DNA from: JAKPUX01 sp035353815
GTDB lineage: Bacteria; Zhuqueibacterota; Zhuqueibacteria; Residuimicrobiales; Residuimicrobiaceae
Direction of reading: 5' to 3'
DNA length: 64,000 nt
Assembly (NCBI GenBank): GCA_035353815.1
Contig: DAOQAG010000024.1
Span: 1-64,000, forward strand
The notes beneath the pieces were generated by a model that was not told where the DNA came from, made no database searches, and was given only the letters and a program-made list of their open reading frames with translations. A program made the translations under genes and the position numbers. This document shows positions 43,085 to 51,935 of this stretch, piece by piece. The first letter of the stretch is position 1. Each line of letters starts with the position of its first letter.

Positions 43085-44122
43085 TTAATGATTGCAATAA
43101 TCAGCCGCTGCCAGCAGCGCCGCGATCAGGCTCTCCGGACGGGCCTGGTTCATTCCCGCGATCGCAAAAGCGGTGCCATGATCGGGGGTGGTGCGTAAAA
43201 ATGGCAAACCAAGGGTGAAAGAGACGGTGCCATGGAAATCGAGAGTTTTAGCGGCGATGTGGCCCTGGTCGTGATACAGAGAGAGCACAGCCGCGTACTC
43301 ACCCTGGCGGCAAAGGTGAAAGACCGAATCCGCCGGCACCGGTCCGCATATATCAAGACCGAGGCGGCACGCCTCCGCCACCGCGGGCGCGAGGATGCGC
43401 GCCTCTTCATCGCCAAAAAGTCCCGCGTCGCTGGCATGGGGATTGAGGGCCGCCACGGCAATGCGGCGGCGGGTCAAACCGAGCTGGCGCAGGCCGCGGT
43501 CGCTCTCCACCAGCCCCTCGACCACCGCGGGAATTGTCAGCGCGTCCGCAACCCGCCGCAGCGGGATGTGCTTGGTGAGAAAAAAGATACGCAGAGTGTC
43601 CACCACGAACAAGGTCATCGGCTTGGGGCTGGCGGTGAGCCCCGCCAGCATTTCGGAATGGTCGATGTAGGGCACGCCGCCCTGTTGCAGCGAAGCCTTG
43701 TTGATCGGGGCGGTCACCAGGGCCTGCACCTCGCCGGCCAGGGCCCACGCGATCGCCGTGCGGATATAGCCAAAGGCCGCCGCGCCGCAGCGGCCGTCCA
43801 CTTGCCCCATCGCGACCGGCTGCAGGATCTGGCCCGCTTCGACCAGCGGCACGGGCTGATCCGGTTCCGGGGAAGGAACCGCCCGCTGCTCTCCCCGCGC
43901 GCGGCCGTCCTGGGCGGCGCCGGGCCCTTCCCCGGCTGTGCCGATAACGTGCAGCGGCAGGTGCAGCCCCGTCTGCGTCATGGCCTGGTCCAGCACCGCC
44001 CGGTCGCCGAAAAGAAGGGGATCGATCTTTTCGCGGACCCGCGGCTGGGCGAGGGCCTTGAGGACGATCTCGGGGCCGATACCGGCCGGATCGCCCAGGG
44101 TGATGCCGATCCGGGGTCTCAC
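43085..44122 (-). CDS. pdxA: 4-hydroxythreonine-4-phosphate dehydrogenase
   Basis: This 345-residue PdxA catalyses the NAD-dependent step that yields the amino-ketone precursor of pyridoxine 5'-phosphate. Family segments are 'RIGITLGDPAGIGPEIVLKAL', 'ALVTAPINKASLQQGGVPYIDHSEMLAG' with a metal-binding His, 'LTKHIPLRRVADAL', 'AVAALNPHASDAGLFGDEE' and 'YHDQGHIAAKTLDFHGTVSFTLGLPFLRTTPDHGTAFAIAG'. Residues 70-105 ('EGPGAAQDGRARGEQ...') look like an expanded loop. It starts with GTG overlapping the previous stop as GTGA. Confidence 0.93.
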   Translation of the reverse strand: MRPRIGITLGDPAGIGPEIVLKALAQPRVREKIDPLLFGDRAVLDQAMTQTGLHLPLHVIGTAGEGPGAAQDGRARGEQRAVPSPEPDQPVPLVEAGQILQPVAMGQVDGRCGAAAFGYIRTAIAWALAGEVQALVTAPINKASLQQGGVPYIDHSEMLAGLTASPKPMTLFVVDTLRIFFLTKHIPLRRVADALTIPAVVEGLVESDRGLRQLGLTRRRIAVAALNPHASDAGLFGDEEARILAPAVAEACRLGLDICGPVPADSVFHLCRQGEYAAVLSLYHDQGHIAAKTLDFHGTVSFTLGLPFLRTTPDHGTAFAIAGMNQARPESLIAALLAAADYCNH

Positions 44123-45039
44123 ATCACCCCCGCCTGCTGCAGAACCTGCACACCTTCCCGAAGCTGTTCCAGCGTCACCGGATCATGCGCCTCGATGATC
44201 CGCAGGCTCTCTTCGTGCAACCAGGGGGTCAGGCGCCGGAAATCGAAGCTGCCCATGCCCGGGGCCAGATGATCCTTGAAACCGCGGATGTCATGAATGT
44301 GCATCCCCGCCAGCTGATCCTTGAAGCGCTCAAGGAAATCGCGTTCATGATCGAGCAACCCAAGCCGGGCAAAAATTTCCGCGTGACCGACATCGTGCCA
44401 GTAGCGCAGCTGCCCGCCCGCAAACTCGCCGAACAGAAGGTCGAATTCGGCGCCTATCGGGATCTGCGACAGACGGTAGCGATTCTCGACGCCGATCAAC
44501 ACCCCGAGTTTGAGCGCCTCGCGATGCAGAGCCTCGACGGTGCGCAACAGCATGGAGAGATAAGGGCCAATTTGGGCGGCCCTCTCTTCCTGCAGTACCC
44601 GGATCCGCTGCTGAAATTCGGACGAATCCTCCCCCGCCTCGTCATGCAAGGTAAAAAGCTCCTTCATCCTGAATTCCATCGGGATCGCGCCAAGGTGGTA
44701 GACGACCAGGGAGGCGCCCAGCTCTGCCGCAAGCTGCAGGGATTTTATCCCGTACTCCACGGCCAGCTTGCGCTCCTCTGCATCGAGCGAAGCGGGATTG
44801 AAGAGCCCGGCGACATTGGCATGCCGTTCGTAGCCGGGCGGGGTGGGACAGGCATTATGGAGGCTGTAGACGGTGAATTCGCCACGGCGCAAGCGCGGCA
44901 GCATCTGCCGCAGCGCGGCCTGGCTGACGCGATAATCGATTTCCAGGCCGGTGATGCCGGAGGCGGCAAGGGTGTCGAGCAGCTCATCGCCATCGTTGAT
45001 GCGGGCGGATTGCCAGGAGGTGGAGAGACCACATTTCAT
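44119..45039 (-). CDS. sugar phosphate isomerase/epimerase-like TIM-barrel protein
   Basis: This 306-residue protein of the AP-endonuclease-2/xylose-isomerase-like superfamily starts 'KCGLSTSWQSARINDGDELLDTLAASGITGLEIDY'. It has 'YSLHNACPTPP', 'ASLVVYHLGAI', 'GVLIGVENRYRLSQIP', 'LRYWHDVGHAEIFARLG' and 'HIHDIRGFKDHLAPGMGSFDF', which supply the metal-binding His, Glu and Asp residues. The exact substrate is unknown. Its coupling to pdxA through a GTGA overlap may only reflect operon packing. The gene begins 48 bp from a scaffold gap. Confidence 0.82.
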   Translation of the reverse strand: MKCGLSTSWQSARINDGDELLDTLAASGITGLEIDYRVSQAALRQMLPRLRRGEFTVYSLHNACPTPPGYERHANVAGLFNPASLDAEERKLAVEYGIKSLQLAAELGASLVVYHLGAIPMEFRMKELFTLHDEAGEDSSEFQQRIRVLQEERAAQIGPYLSMLLRTVEALHREALKLGVLIGVENRYRLSQIPIGAEFDLLFGEFAGGQLRYWHDVGHAEIFARLGLLDHERDFLERFKDQLAGMHIHDIRGFKDHLAPGMGSFDFRRLTPWLHEESLRIIEAHDPVTLEQLREGVQVLQQAGVM

Positions 45040-45087
45040 GACTGTTCATTTCCTTGCATTGATTCAGCAACAATTTCGTCCGGTACA

Positions 45088-45187
45088 NNNNNNNNNNNNN
45101 NNNNNNNNNNNNNNNNNNNNNNNNNNNNNNNNNNNNNNNNNNNNNNNNNNNNNNNNNNNNNNNNNNNNNNNNNNNNNNNNNNNNNNN
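45088..45187. other. scaffold gap (100 N)
   Basis: Exactly 100 N. The right flank carries AGCGCAAC twice (45188 and 45214), so a local repeat may have broken the assembly. No gene can be supported in 45040-45262. Confidence 0.98.
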
Positions 45188-45262
45188 AGCGCAACACCCG
45201 GCCGGGGCGTACAACAGCGCAACCGGGCGATGAAGCTCCGGCCCGCTGCCGCAAGCGCCTCC

Positions 45263-47683
45263 TCAGTCGTGGTAGTGCCGCAGCCCCTCGGCATAGGCCG
45301 CCAGCCGGGCATCGACCCGCCCGAAGATGGTCTCGGGCGGATAGGCACCATGGGGGTCGCGTTCGCCTGCCGGCATGCCGGTGAGGATCTCGATCCCCTC
45401 CTCGATACGCTCGACCGCATAAATCACAAATTGCGCCGCGCGCACCGCCTCGATGAGCTCGTTCCTGAGCATCAAGTCCGCAACATTCTGCCGGGGGATG
45501 ATCACGCCCTGGCTGCCGGTCAGGCCGCGCATGCGGCAAATCTCAAAAAAGCCCTCGATCTTTTCGTTCACTCCGCCGATGGGCTGGATCTCGCCATTCT
45601 GGTTGACCGAACCGGTGACCGCAAGATCCTGCCGCAGCGGCAGGTCCGCCAGCCGCGACAGCAGGGCATAAAGTTCCGCGGAGGAGGCGCTGTCGCCATC
45701 GATGCCGCCATAGGACTGCTCAAAACAGAGGGAGGCATTGATCGAGAGCGGGCGGTCCTGGCTGAACTTGCCCTGGAGATACCCGGAGAGGATCAGCACG
45801 CCCTTGTCGTGGGTCGGGCCGCTCATCTCCACCTCGCGCTCGATGTTGATGATCCCCTGCCGCCCCATCGAACTTCGCGCCGTGATCCGCGCCGGCATGC
45901 CAAAATGGTAATCCCCCATGCTCAGCACCGTCAGACCATTGACCTGCCCGACGCGGCTGCCGTCGGTGTCGATCAGAATCGTGCCTTCGCGGATATTCTC
46001 GCGGATCTTTTCCTCGATCAGATTCAGGCGCTGATCGGCCGCCGCCAGAGCCTGCTCGACATGGCGTTGCGTGACAATATCGGTCTTCTCCGCCCGGGCA
46101 AAATAATCGGCCTCCCGCAGCAGATCGTTGATATAGGTGAACCGGGTGGTCAACTTGTTCTGCCGCCCGGCGAGACGCACCCCGTATTCGGCCACCTCAG
46201 CGACCGCCGACGCGTCAAAGGGCTGCAGCTCCTGCTCATCGCACATCCGCTTGATGAACTCGGCATAGCGGCGCAGATTGGTGGCGTTGTTGGGCATCTC
46301 CGAGTCGAACTCGGCCTTGATCTTGAATATCTTGCGAAAATCGTCATCGGCCGCATAGAGCAGCTGGTAAAGGTAGGGATCGCCCAGCAGGATCACCTTG
46401 ACGCTAAGGGCGATCGGCTGCGGCTTCATCGCAGTGATGGCGAAAAGCAGCGCCGGATCATTGGCGTTGATCTCGGTCTCGCCGATCTTGAGCATGCGCT
46501 TGAGATTCGGCCAGACACCCGCTTCGAGCAGGAGGTCGCGGGCCTGCAGGACGAGAAAGCCGCCGTTGGCCTGGAGCAGGGAGCCGGCGCGGATATGGGT
46601 GAAATCGGTGCGCCATTGGCCGTTGCTGTCCATGAGCCGCTCGATGCTGCCAAAGAGGCGGGCCTGGGTGGGCGAGTTCTCAAAGATGATCGGCGCAAAG
46701 TCCTGGCCGCCGTTGTTGACCAGGACGTTGACGCGGTACTCGAGGAACGGATCCTGCACCGGGTCGCCCTGGCCGGCCGCGGCCGCTTCCTCCCCCTCCA
46801 TCTTGCGGGAAAACTTGCCGAGATTCTCCAGCAAGCTCTTGAGCACAGCGTCGAGATATTCGCTCACCGGGGCGACGGCAAAGGCGCTCCGCACCTCGTT
46901 GAGCGCCTCCTCGATCACCGGCTTGACCGCTTCGTGCTCCAGATCCGCCAGCCGGGCCTGCTTCTCGCGCTGCAGCTTTTGATTGATCTGAATGAGCCGG
47001 GCCAGCTCCTTGTTCAACTCGATATAGATCTGCTGGATCTCTGCAATGCGGCGGTCATCGAGCTTGCCCTGCCCGGCGAGCTCGCCCAGGCTCTCGAGCG
47101 GAACCGGCTGACCGTCGATCACCGGCAGGACATCGGGTTTGGCGAAGGACCCCACCTGCACCTGGACGAGCGTGAATTTGTCCTTTTGCGCCCGTTTCTC
47201 GAACTGCTGCAGATTCTCGCTCTGCTGCAGGGCATATTTTTCCAGCAGGGCTTCGCGCCGCTTGCGGATTCGCTCGCTCTCCAGGGTTTGCGGCACGGCC
47301 ATGCGCAGCTGGTTGATGCACTCCTCCATCGCCTTGCGGAAGCGCATCCCGGAGCCCGCGCTCAGCTGCAGCACCCGGGGCATATCGGGCGCCGCGAAAT
47401 TGTAGACATAGCAAAGATCGTCGGGAACCGGCTTGTGGAAGCGCTGATCATGCAGCATAAAGTGCACAGTGGTCCGCCGGCCCGTGCCGGTCTCGCCGGA
47501 GACGAAGATATTATAGCCGGGATAGTCCATCTCGAGTCCCAGGGTGAGGGCGCGCAGGGCCCGCTCCTGGCCGAGGATGGTGCGGTAGCTCTCCAGCTCC
47601 TCGGTCGACTGAAAGATCTGGACGTATTCGTCGCACTGCCAGCGGAGGTGCTCCACGGGGACTGGCTTGACGGGGTGATTCAT
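45263..47683 (-). CDS. Lon-like ATP-dependent protease (AAA_32 type)
   Basis: This 806-residue protein of the ATP-binding Lon-like family begins with an AAA-type N-terminal part ('ILGQERALRALTLGLEMDYPGYNIFVSGETGTGRRTTV', Walker A near 62-70). A long helical insertion follows (about 120-330), then 'GGFLVLQARDLLLEAGVWPNLKRML'. The C-terminal S16 protease domain has the catalytic Ser in 'GIDGDSASSAELYALLS' and the Lys in 'IGGVNEKIEGFFEICR'. The Walker A Lys is replaced by Arg (GTGRRT), which is common in this subfamily. It degrades unfolded or regulatory proteins; targets are unknown. It has a ribosome site GGAGTAAGGT and follows dnaG. Confidence 0.9.
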   Translation of the reverse strand: MNHPVKPVPVEHLRWQCDEYVQIFQSTEELESYRTILGQERALRALTLGLEMDYPGYNIFVSGETGTGRRTTVHFMLHDQRFHKPVPDDLCYVYNFAAPDMPRVLQLSAGSGMRFRKAMEECINQLRMAVPQTLESERIRKRREALLEKYALQQSENLQQFEKRAQKDKFTLVQVQVGSFAKPDVLPVIDGQPVPLESLGELAGQGKLDDRRIAEIQQIYIELNKELARLIQINQKLQREKQARLADLEHEAVKPVIEEALNEVRSAFAVAPVSEYLDAVLKSLLENLGKFSRKMEGEEAAAAGQGDPVQDPFLEYRVNVLVNNGGQDFAPIIFENSPTQARLFGSIERLMDSNGQWRTDFTHIRAGSLLQANGGFLVLQARDLLLEAGVWPNLKRMLKIGETEINANDPALLFAITAMKPQPIALSVKVILLGDPYLYQLLYAADDDFRKIFKIKAEFDSEMPNNATNLRRYAEFIKRMCDEQELQPFDASAVAEVAEYGVRLAGRQNKLTTRFTYINDLLREADYFARAEKTDIVTQRHVEQALAAADQRLNLIEEKIRENIREGTILIDTDGSRVGQVNGLTVLSMGDYHFGMPARITARSSMGRQGIINIEREVEMSGPTHDKGVLILSGYLQGKFSQDRPLSINASLCFEQSYGGIDGDSASSAELYALLSRLADLPLRQDLAVTGSVNQNGEIQPIGGVNEKIEGFFEICRMRGLTGSQGVIIPRQNVADLMLRNELIEAVRAAQFVIYAVERIEEGIEILTGMPAGERDPHGAYPPETIFGRVDARLAAYAEGLRHYHD

Positions 47684-47722
47684 ACCTTACTCCTCAACGA
47701 AAGGTCTATCCTCTTTCCGGGC

Positions 47723-47832
47723 GGTTCTGCGGCTGTCTCAGTCGAAGGCAAACTCGATCCCACCAAGTCCGACAAGGTTACCGGCGCGATTAAGGGGTTC
47801 TGCGGCTGTCTCAGTCGAAGGCAAACTCGATC
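47723..47832. repeat. 37-bp duplication of the dnaG 3' end
   Basis: Bases 47796-47832, covering the last seven codons and stop of dnaG and some downstream sequence, are repeated identically at 47723-47759 (period 73). The second copy is non-coding and lies between dnaG and the Lon-like gene. Confidence 0.9.
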
Positions 47833-49604
47833 TGCTCGAGGCGCTTGCGCTCCTCCACCACCTCACGATACTCTTGTAACACCTCCTCCCCCACCCTCTC
47901 GCCGCCCTTCATGCGGGCGCGCAGGGCCTCGATGCGGGCGTCGAGTTTGGCGATACGGATGGTATTGAGACAGTCGAATGCGAAGCGTTCGGGATGGGGC
48001 GGCTTGTGCAGCTGCTGCAGCGCCCGGGTGATGCGCTCCACCACCATGGGTTCGCGGATCAGGGAGAGCAGACGCTGCAGGTCGAAGGTCACCCCCTCCA
48101 GGGCATCGAGCTCGAGCGTCTCGAAGACGCTGCGGACATCGGTATGGACGAACTCGTCGGCGGCGATCAGGCCGAGGATGCGCGGCTGCAGGTCGGGCTG
48201 GGTCAGCGCCACCTCGAGCAGCCCGATCTCGGCGGCGCCGCGCTTGCTCTCCAGATAGCGGTCGCTTCTGACCGCCGCGGTGTCGCGCTCCTCCGGCCGG
48301 GCCTGCAGGCGGGTGCGGCGCTCGAGCTTGTGTACCTCGGTCCAGAGCACGGCCTCCGCGACGTTGAGCTTTTCCGCCAGATCGCGCAGGAGAAAGGATT
48401 TCTGGATGATATCGGCAACTTTGGCGATCGACGCCAGCAGCTCCCGCGTCGATTCCGCCTTCTGGCTCGGGGTGCGCAGCAGCCCCTTCTGCTCCAGGCT
48501 CTTCATTTTGAAATCGATGAGGGGCATGCCCTGCGCCAGCTGCTGCTGCACCGCCTCGGCGCCGTTCTGCCGCACAAATTCATCGGGATCCTGGCCGCCG
48601 GGCAGGAGGCAGATCCGCACATCAAAGCCGTTGGCCAGCAGGATCTCGGCGCCGCGCAGCGAGGCGGAAGCCCCGGCGGAGTCTCCGTCATAGAGAATAA
48701 CCGCATGGGCGGTGTAGCGGCGCAGCAGCCGCGCATGTTCCTCGGTCATGGCCGTGCCCGAGGTCGCCACCACCTGCTCGATCCCGGCCCGGTGCATGCT
48801 GATCAGGTCGGTGTAGCCCTCAACGATCACCACGCGATCGGCCTGGCGCACTGCCTCGCGCGCCCGATCGAGGCCGTAGAGGATAAAGCGCTTCTGATAG
48901 ACCGGCGTCTCGGGCGAGTTAATGTACTTGGGGGAATTCTCCTCAATGATGCGGCGCGCCCCGAAGGCCACCACCTGCTTGCTGAGCGACCGGATGGCAA
49001 AGGTCACCCGGCCGCGGAAGCGGTCATAAAAGCCGCCGCCCTCCTTGTGCATCACCAGCCCGGCCTTGAGCAGCAGATCGGGATTGACCGACCGGGCGCG
49101 GGCATGCAGCAGCAGCCCGTCCCATTTGTTGAGGCTGTAGCCGATGCCGAATTGCGCAAAGATCTCCGGCGTCAGGCCGCGCGCGGCCAGATAGCGTCGC
49201 GCCGGCTCGGCCTCGGATTCATGGAGCAGGTTCGCCATAAAGAACTCATTGGCCAGCTGGTTGGCATAAAAGAGGGCCTCTTTCTCCTGCAGCTGGCTGA
49301 GGTCCTCTTCCTCCTCGGGCAGGACGATGCCGGCAGCCTTGGCGAGGAGGCGCACGCTCTCCGGAAAGGTCAAGCTCTCGATGCGCATGAGGAAGGTGAA
49401 GACATTGCCGCCGGCGCCGCAGCCGAAACAGTGAAAGATCTGCAGGTCGGGATTGACACTGAAGGAGGCGGTCTTTTCCTGATGAAAGGGGCAGAGGCCG
49501 ATATAGTTCTTGCCGCGCTTTTTCAGCGTCACATAGCCGGAGACCACATCGACCACATCGCTCGCCAGCCGTACCTGGTCTATTTTATCCTGCGGGATCG
49601 CCAT
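47811..49604 (-). CDS. dnaG: DNA primase
   Basis: This 597-residue DnaG has the three usual parts. The zinc-binding domain has 'IGLCPFHQEKTASFSVNPDLQIFHCFGCGAGG' (Cys-His-Cys-Cys). The catalytic core has 'FRGRVTFAIR', 'KYINSPETPVY', the TOPRIM Glu in 'VVIVEGYTDLISMHRAG' and Asp pair in 'VILYDGDSAG', plus 'GQDPDEFVRQNG'. A C-terminal helical domain binds the helicase. It makes RNA primers for replication. rpsU and rpoD, its partners in some bacteria, are not adjacent. Confidence 0.96.
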   Translation of the reverse strand: MAIPQDKIDQVRLASDVVDVVSGYVTLKKRGKNYIGLCPFHQEKTASFSVNPDLQIFHCFGCGAGGNVFTFLMRIESLTFPESVRLLAKAAGIVLPEEEEDLSQLQEKEALFYANQLANEFFMANLLHESEAEPARRYLAARGLTPEIFAQFGIGYSLNKWDGLLLHARARSVNPDLLLKAGLVMHKEGGGFYDRFRGRVTFAIRSLSKQVVAFGARRIIEENSPKYINSPETPVYQKRFILYGLDRAREAVRQADRVVIVEGYTDLISMHRAGIEQVVATSGTAMTEEHARLLRRYTAHAVILYDGDSAGASASLRGAEILLANGFDVRICLLPGGQDPDEFVRQNGAEAVQQQLAQGMPLIDFKMKSLEQKGLLRTPSQKAESTRELLASIAKVADIIQKSFLLRDLAEKLNVAEAVLWTEVHKLERRTRLQARPEERDTAAVRSDRYLESKRGAAEIGLLEVALTQPDLQPRILGLIAADEFVHTDVRSVFETLELDALEGVTFDLQRLLSLIREPMVVERITRALQQLHKPPHPERFAFDCLNTIRIAKLDARIEALRARMKGGERVGEEVLQEYREVVEERKRLEQIEFAFD

Positions 49605-49639
49605 CCGTCTCGACTGTCCGGATTTTTAACAGAATTCGC

Positions 49640-49668
49640 TTGACTTTTTGGCCATTTGTTTATATGAT
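49640..49668 (+). promoter_or_regulatory. strong sigma-70-type promoter of the acyl-CoA synthetase gene
   Basis: TTGACT (49640-49645) and TATGAT (49663-49668) are 17 bp apart, each matching five of six consensus bases. The gene starts about 98 bp downstream. Confidence 0.75.
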
Positions 49669-49765
49669 GATAGTTATTGCAGAACCAGTTCGAATCCTCC
49701 CGCGCCGAAAGCGGGGCAGCGTTCGGGAGTGCCTTTCACTGCTGAATAAAGAGGAGTGATGCATC

Positions 49766-51679
49766 GTGGCTAAAAGGACTCTGCCTTATCTGCTGGAACA
49801 GAGCGTGGAAAAATACCCGGATAATATCCTGCTCTGGGAAAAAATCGGCAACCGCTATGAAGGCACCACCTATAGCGAAGCGCGCCGGCAAGTCTACCTG
49901 TTCGCGGCCGGACTCTTGAGCCTTGGCATTCAGAAAGGTGACCGTGTTGCCCTGATCTCCGAAGGCCGCAATGCCTGGGTTATCGCCGAACTCGGTATCC
50001 TCTACACCGGGGCGGTCAATGTCCCCATCTCGGTCAAGGTGGAGGAACTCGCGGACCTGAAATTCCGCCTCAGCCATTCCGGCTGCCGCATGGCCGTCGT
50101 CTCGGGCTCCCAGGCCCACAAGATCACGGCCATCAAGAATGATCTGCCGGTCCTGGAAAAGGTGATCCTCTTCGATGAAAACGGCAGCCGCAACCCGGAT
50201 GAAATTACATTACAAAATCTGCTGCAAAAAGGCAAGGATTATCTCGAACACTCGGCCGGGCTCTTTGCGGAGACCTGGCAGGGCGTCGAGGAAAACGATG
50301 CCGCCAATATCTGCTATACCTCCGGCACTACCGCCGATCCCAAGGGCATTATACTCACCCACCGCAACTATACCGCCAATGTCGAACAGGCCTGCTCGCT
50401 GCTGCCGATTCCCGAGTGGTACTGTTCTTTATTGATCCTGCCCTGGGATCACAGCTTTGCCCATACCGCCGGCATCTATACCCTGATGATCAACGGCGCA
50501 AGCATGGCTTCGGTCCAGGTCGGCAAGACTGCCATCGAAACCCTGAAAAACATCCCGGTCAATATCCGTGAAACCCGGCCGGTCTTTCTCCTGAGCGTGC
50601 CCTCCCTCGCCCAGAACTTCCGCAAGAATATCGAAAAGGGGATTCGGCAAAAAGGCGCCCGGATCGAGGCGCTCTTCAACAAGGCCCTGAAAACCGCCTA
50701 TGCCTACAACGGCCTCGGCAGCGACCGTGGCAAGGGCTGGCGCGCGGTCTACAAGCCCCTGGTGCTGCTCTATGACAAGATCCTCTTCAAGAAGGTGCGC
50801 GAGAACTTTGGCGGCCGGCTCGAATTTTTCATCGGCGGCGGCGCTCTCCTCGATATCGAGCTGCAGCGCTTCTTCTATGCCATCGGCATCCCGATGTTCC
50901 AGGGCTATGGCCTGAGCGAGGCGGCCCCGATCATCTCGGCCAACGTGCCGCGCAAGCACAAACTGGGCTCCTCTGGCTCGATCGTCGCCAACCTCGAGGT
51001 CCGCATTTGCGATGACCAGGGGATGGAGCTGCCGCAGGGCGAAAAGGGCGAGATCGTGGTGCGTGGCGAGAACGTCATGGCCGGCTACTGGAACAACGAA
51101 AAGGCGACCCAGGAGACCCTGCGCGACGGCTGGCTCTATACCGGCGACCTTGGCTATCTCGACAAAGAGGGCTTTCTTTACGTGCTCGGCCGTTTCAAGA
51201 GCCTGCTGATCTCCAACGATGGTGAGAAATACAGTCCGGAAGGCATCGAGGAGGCGATCTGCTCGACCTCGAAACTGATCGACCAGATCATGCTTTACAA
51301 TAACCAGTCCCCCTACACGGTCGCCCTGGTGGCACCGAACCGGGAGGCCCTGCTGCGCCACCTCAAATCGAAAAACCTCTCCGCCCAGGGCGAGGTGGGG
51401 CAGCGCGAGGCGCTCAAGGCCATCGAGGCGGAGATCGCCCGCTACCGCGAGGGCGGCGAGTTCGCCGGCATATTCCCCGGCAAATGGCTACCCGCGGCCA
51501 TCGCGGTGCTCGGCGAGGGCTTTACCGAGCAAAATCACCTGCTCAACAGCACCCTGAAAATGGTGCGCGGCAAGATCATCGAAGCCTACCGTCCGCGGCT
51601 CGAATATCTCTTTACGGCCGAGGCCAAGGATATCTGCAACCGGCAGAACCTGACGATCATCTCGCGGCTGGAAGAGTAA
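49766..51679 (+). CDS. long-chain acyl-CoA synthetase (AMP-forming)
   Basis: This 637-residue ANL-superfamily enzyme has 'NICYTSGTTADPKGIILTHRNY' (P-loop-like motif near 184-205), 'PWDHSFAHTAGIY', 'GGGALLDIELQRFFYAIGIPMFQGYGLSEAAPI' near 365-397 and 'GWLYTGDLGYLDKEGFLYVLGRFKSLLISNDGEKYSPEGIE' near 470-510. It resembles the FadD15/AMP-dependent synthetase branch that activates long-chain fatty acids to acyl-CoA. The start is GTG at 49766, with GAGGAG 9 bp upstream; an ATG 7 bp earlier is out of frame and stops after four codons. It is transcribed away from dnaG from a strong promoter and ends in a hairpin terminator. Confidence 0.93.
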   Translation: MAKRTLPYLLEQSVEKYPDNILLWEKIGNRYEGTTYSEARRQVYLFAAGLLSLGIQKGDRVALISEGRNAWVIAELGILYTGAVNVPISVKVEELADLKFRLSHSGCRMAVVSGSQAHKITAIKNDLPVLEKVILFDENGSRNPDEITLQNLLQKGKDYLEHSAGLFAETWQGVEENDAANICYTSGTTADPKGIILTHRNYTANVEQACSLLPIPEWYCSLLILPWDHSFAHTAGIYTLMINGASMASVQVGKTAIETLKNIPVNIRETRPVFLLSVPSLAQNFRKNIEKGIRQKGARIEALFNKALKTAYAYNGLGSDRGKGWRAVYKPLVLLYDKILFKKVRENFGGRLEFFIGGGALLDIELQRFFYAIGIPMFQGYGLSEAAPIISANVPRKHKLGSSGSIVANLEVRICDDQGMELPQGEKGEIVVRGENVMAGYWNNEKATQETLRDGWLYTGDLGYLDKEGFLYVLGRFKSLLISNDGEKYSPEGIEEAICSTSKLIDQIMLYNNQSPYTVALVAPNREALLRHLKSKNLSAQGEVGQREALKAIEAEIARYREGGEFAGIFPGKWLPAAIAVLGEGFTEQNHLLNSTLKMVRGKIIEAYRPRLEYLFTAEAKDICNRQNLTIISRLEE

Positions 51680-51755
51680 GCCCGGGGAGGCCGTGCCGCA
51701 GCCGGGCACTTCCTCCACCCCTGCACTCTTCCCGGATCGTTCGGGCATAAAAAAA

Positions 51756-51784
51756 AGGGCAGCGCTGTGCTCGAACGCTGCCCT
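51756..51784. terminator. bidirectional terminator after the acyl-CoA synthetase gene
   Basis: A perfect 9-bp stem (AGGGCAGCG/CGCTGCCCT, loop 11) has eight A before it and, as seen in the right-hand copy at 51907-51938, three T after it. It can end transcription on the plus strand and, better, on the minus strand. It appears twice only because of the contig-end overlap. Confidence 0.82.
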
Positions 51785-51884
51785 NNNNNNNNNNNNNNNN
51801 NNNNNNNNNNNNNNNNNNNNNNNNNNNNNNNNNNNNNNNNNNNNNNNNNNNNNNNNNNNNNNNNNNNNNNNNNNNNNNNNNNNN
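51785..51884. other. scaffold gap (100 N), probably spurious
   Basis: Exactly 100 N between identical 51-bp flanks; see the overlap entry at 51734-51935. Confidence 0.97.
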
Positions 51885-51935
51885 GGATCGTTCGGGCATA
51901 AAAAAAAGGGCAGCGCTGTGCTCGAACGCTGCCCT

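Larger units (their letters stand above)
51734..51935. repeat. identical 51-bp contig-end overlap flanking a gap
   Basis: Bases 51734-51784 and 51885-51935 are identical over 51 bp, with exactly 100 N between. This is what two overlapping contig ends look like when a scaffolder fails to merge them. The true sequence probably has one copy and no gap. Confidence 0.88.

Noticed and set aside
44951..47968. 1005-codon plus-strand frame running through a gap
   Set aside because: It includes translated N and is antisense to the Lon-like gene; no recognisable domain.
49681..49730. tRNA-like T-arm (AGTTCGAATCC)
   Set aside because: The flanking five bases do not pair as a T-stem, and no acceptor, D or anticodon arms can be built around it.
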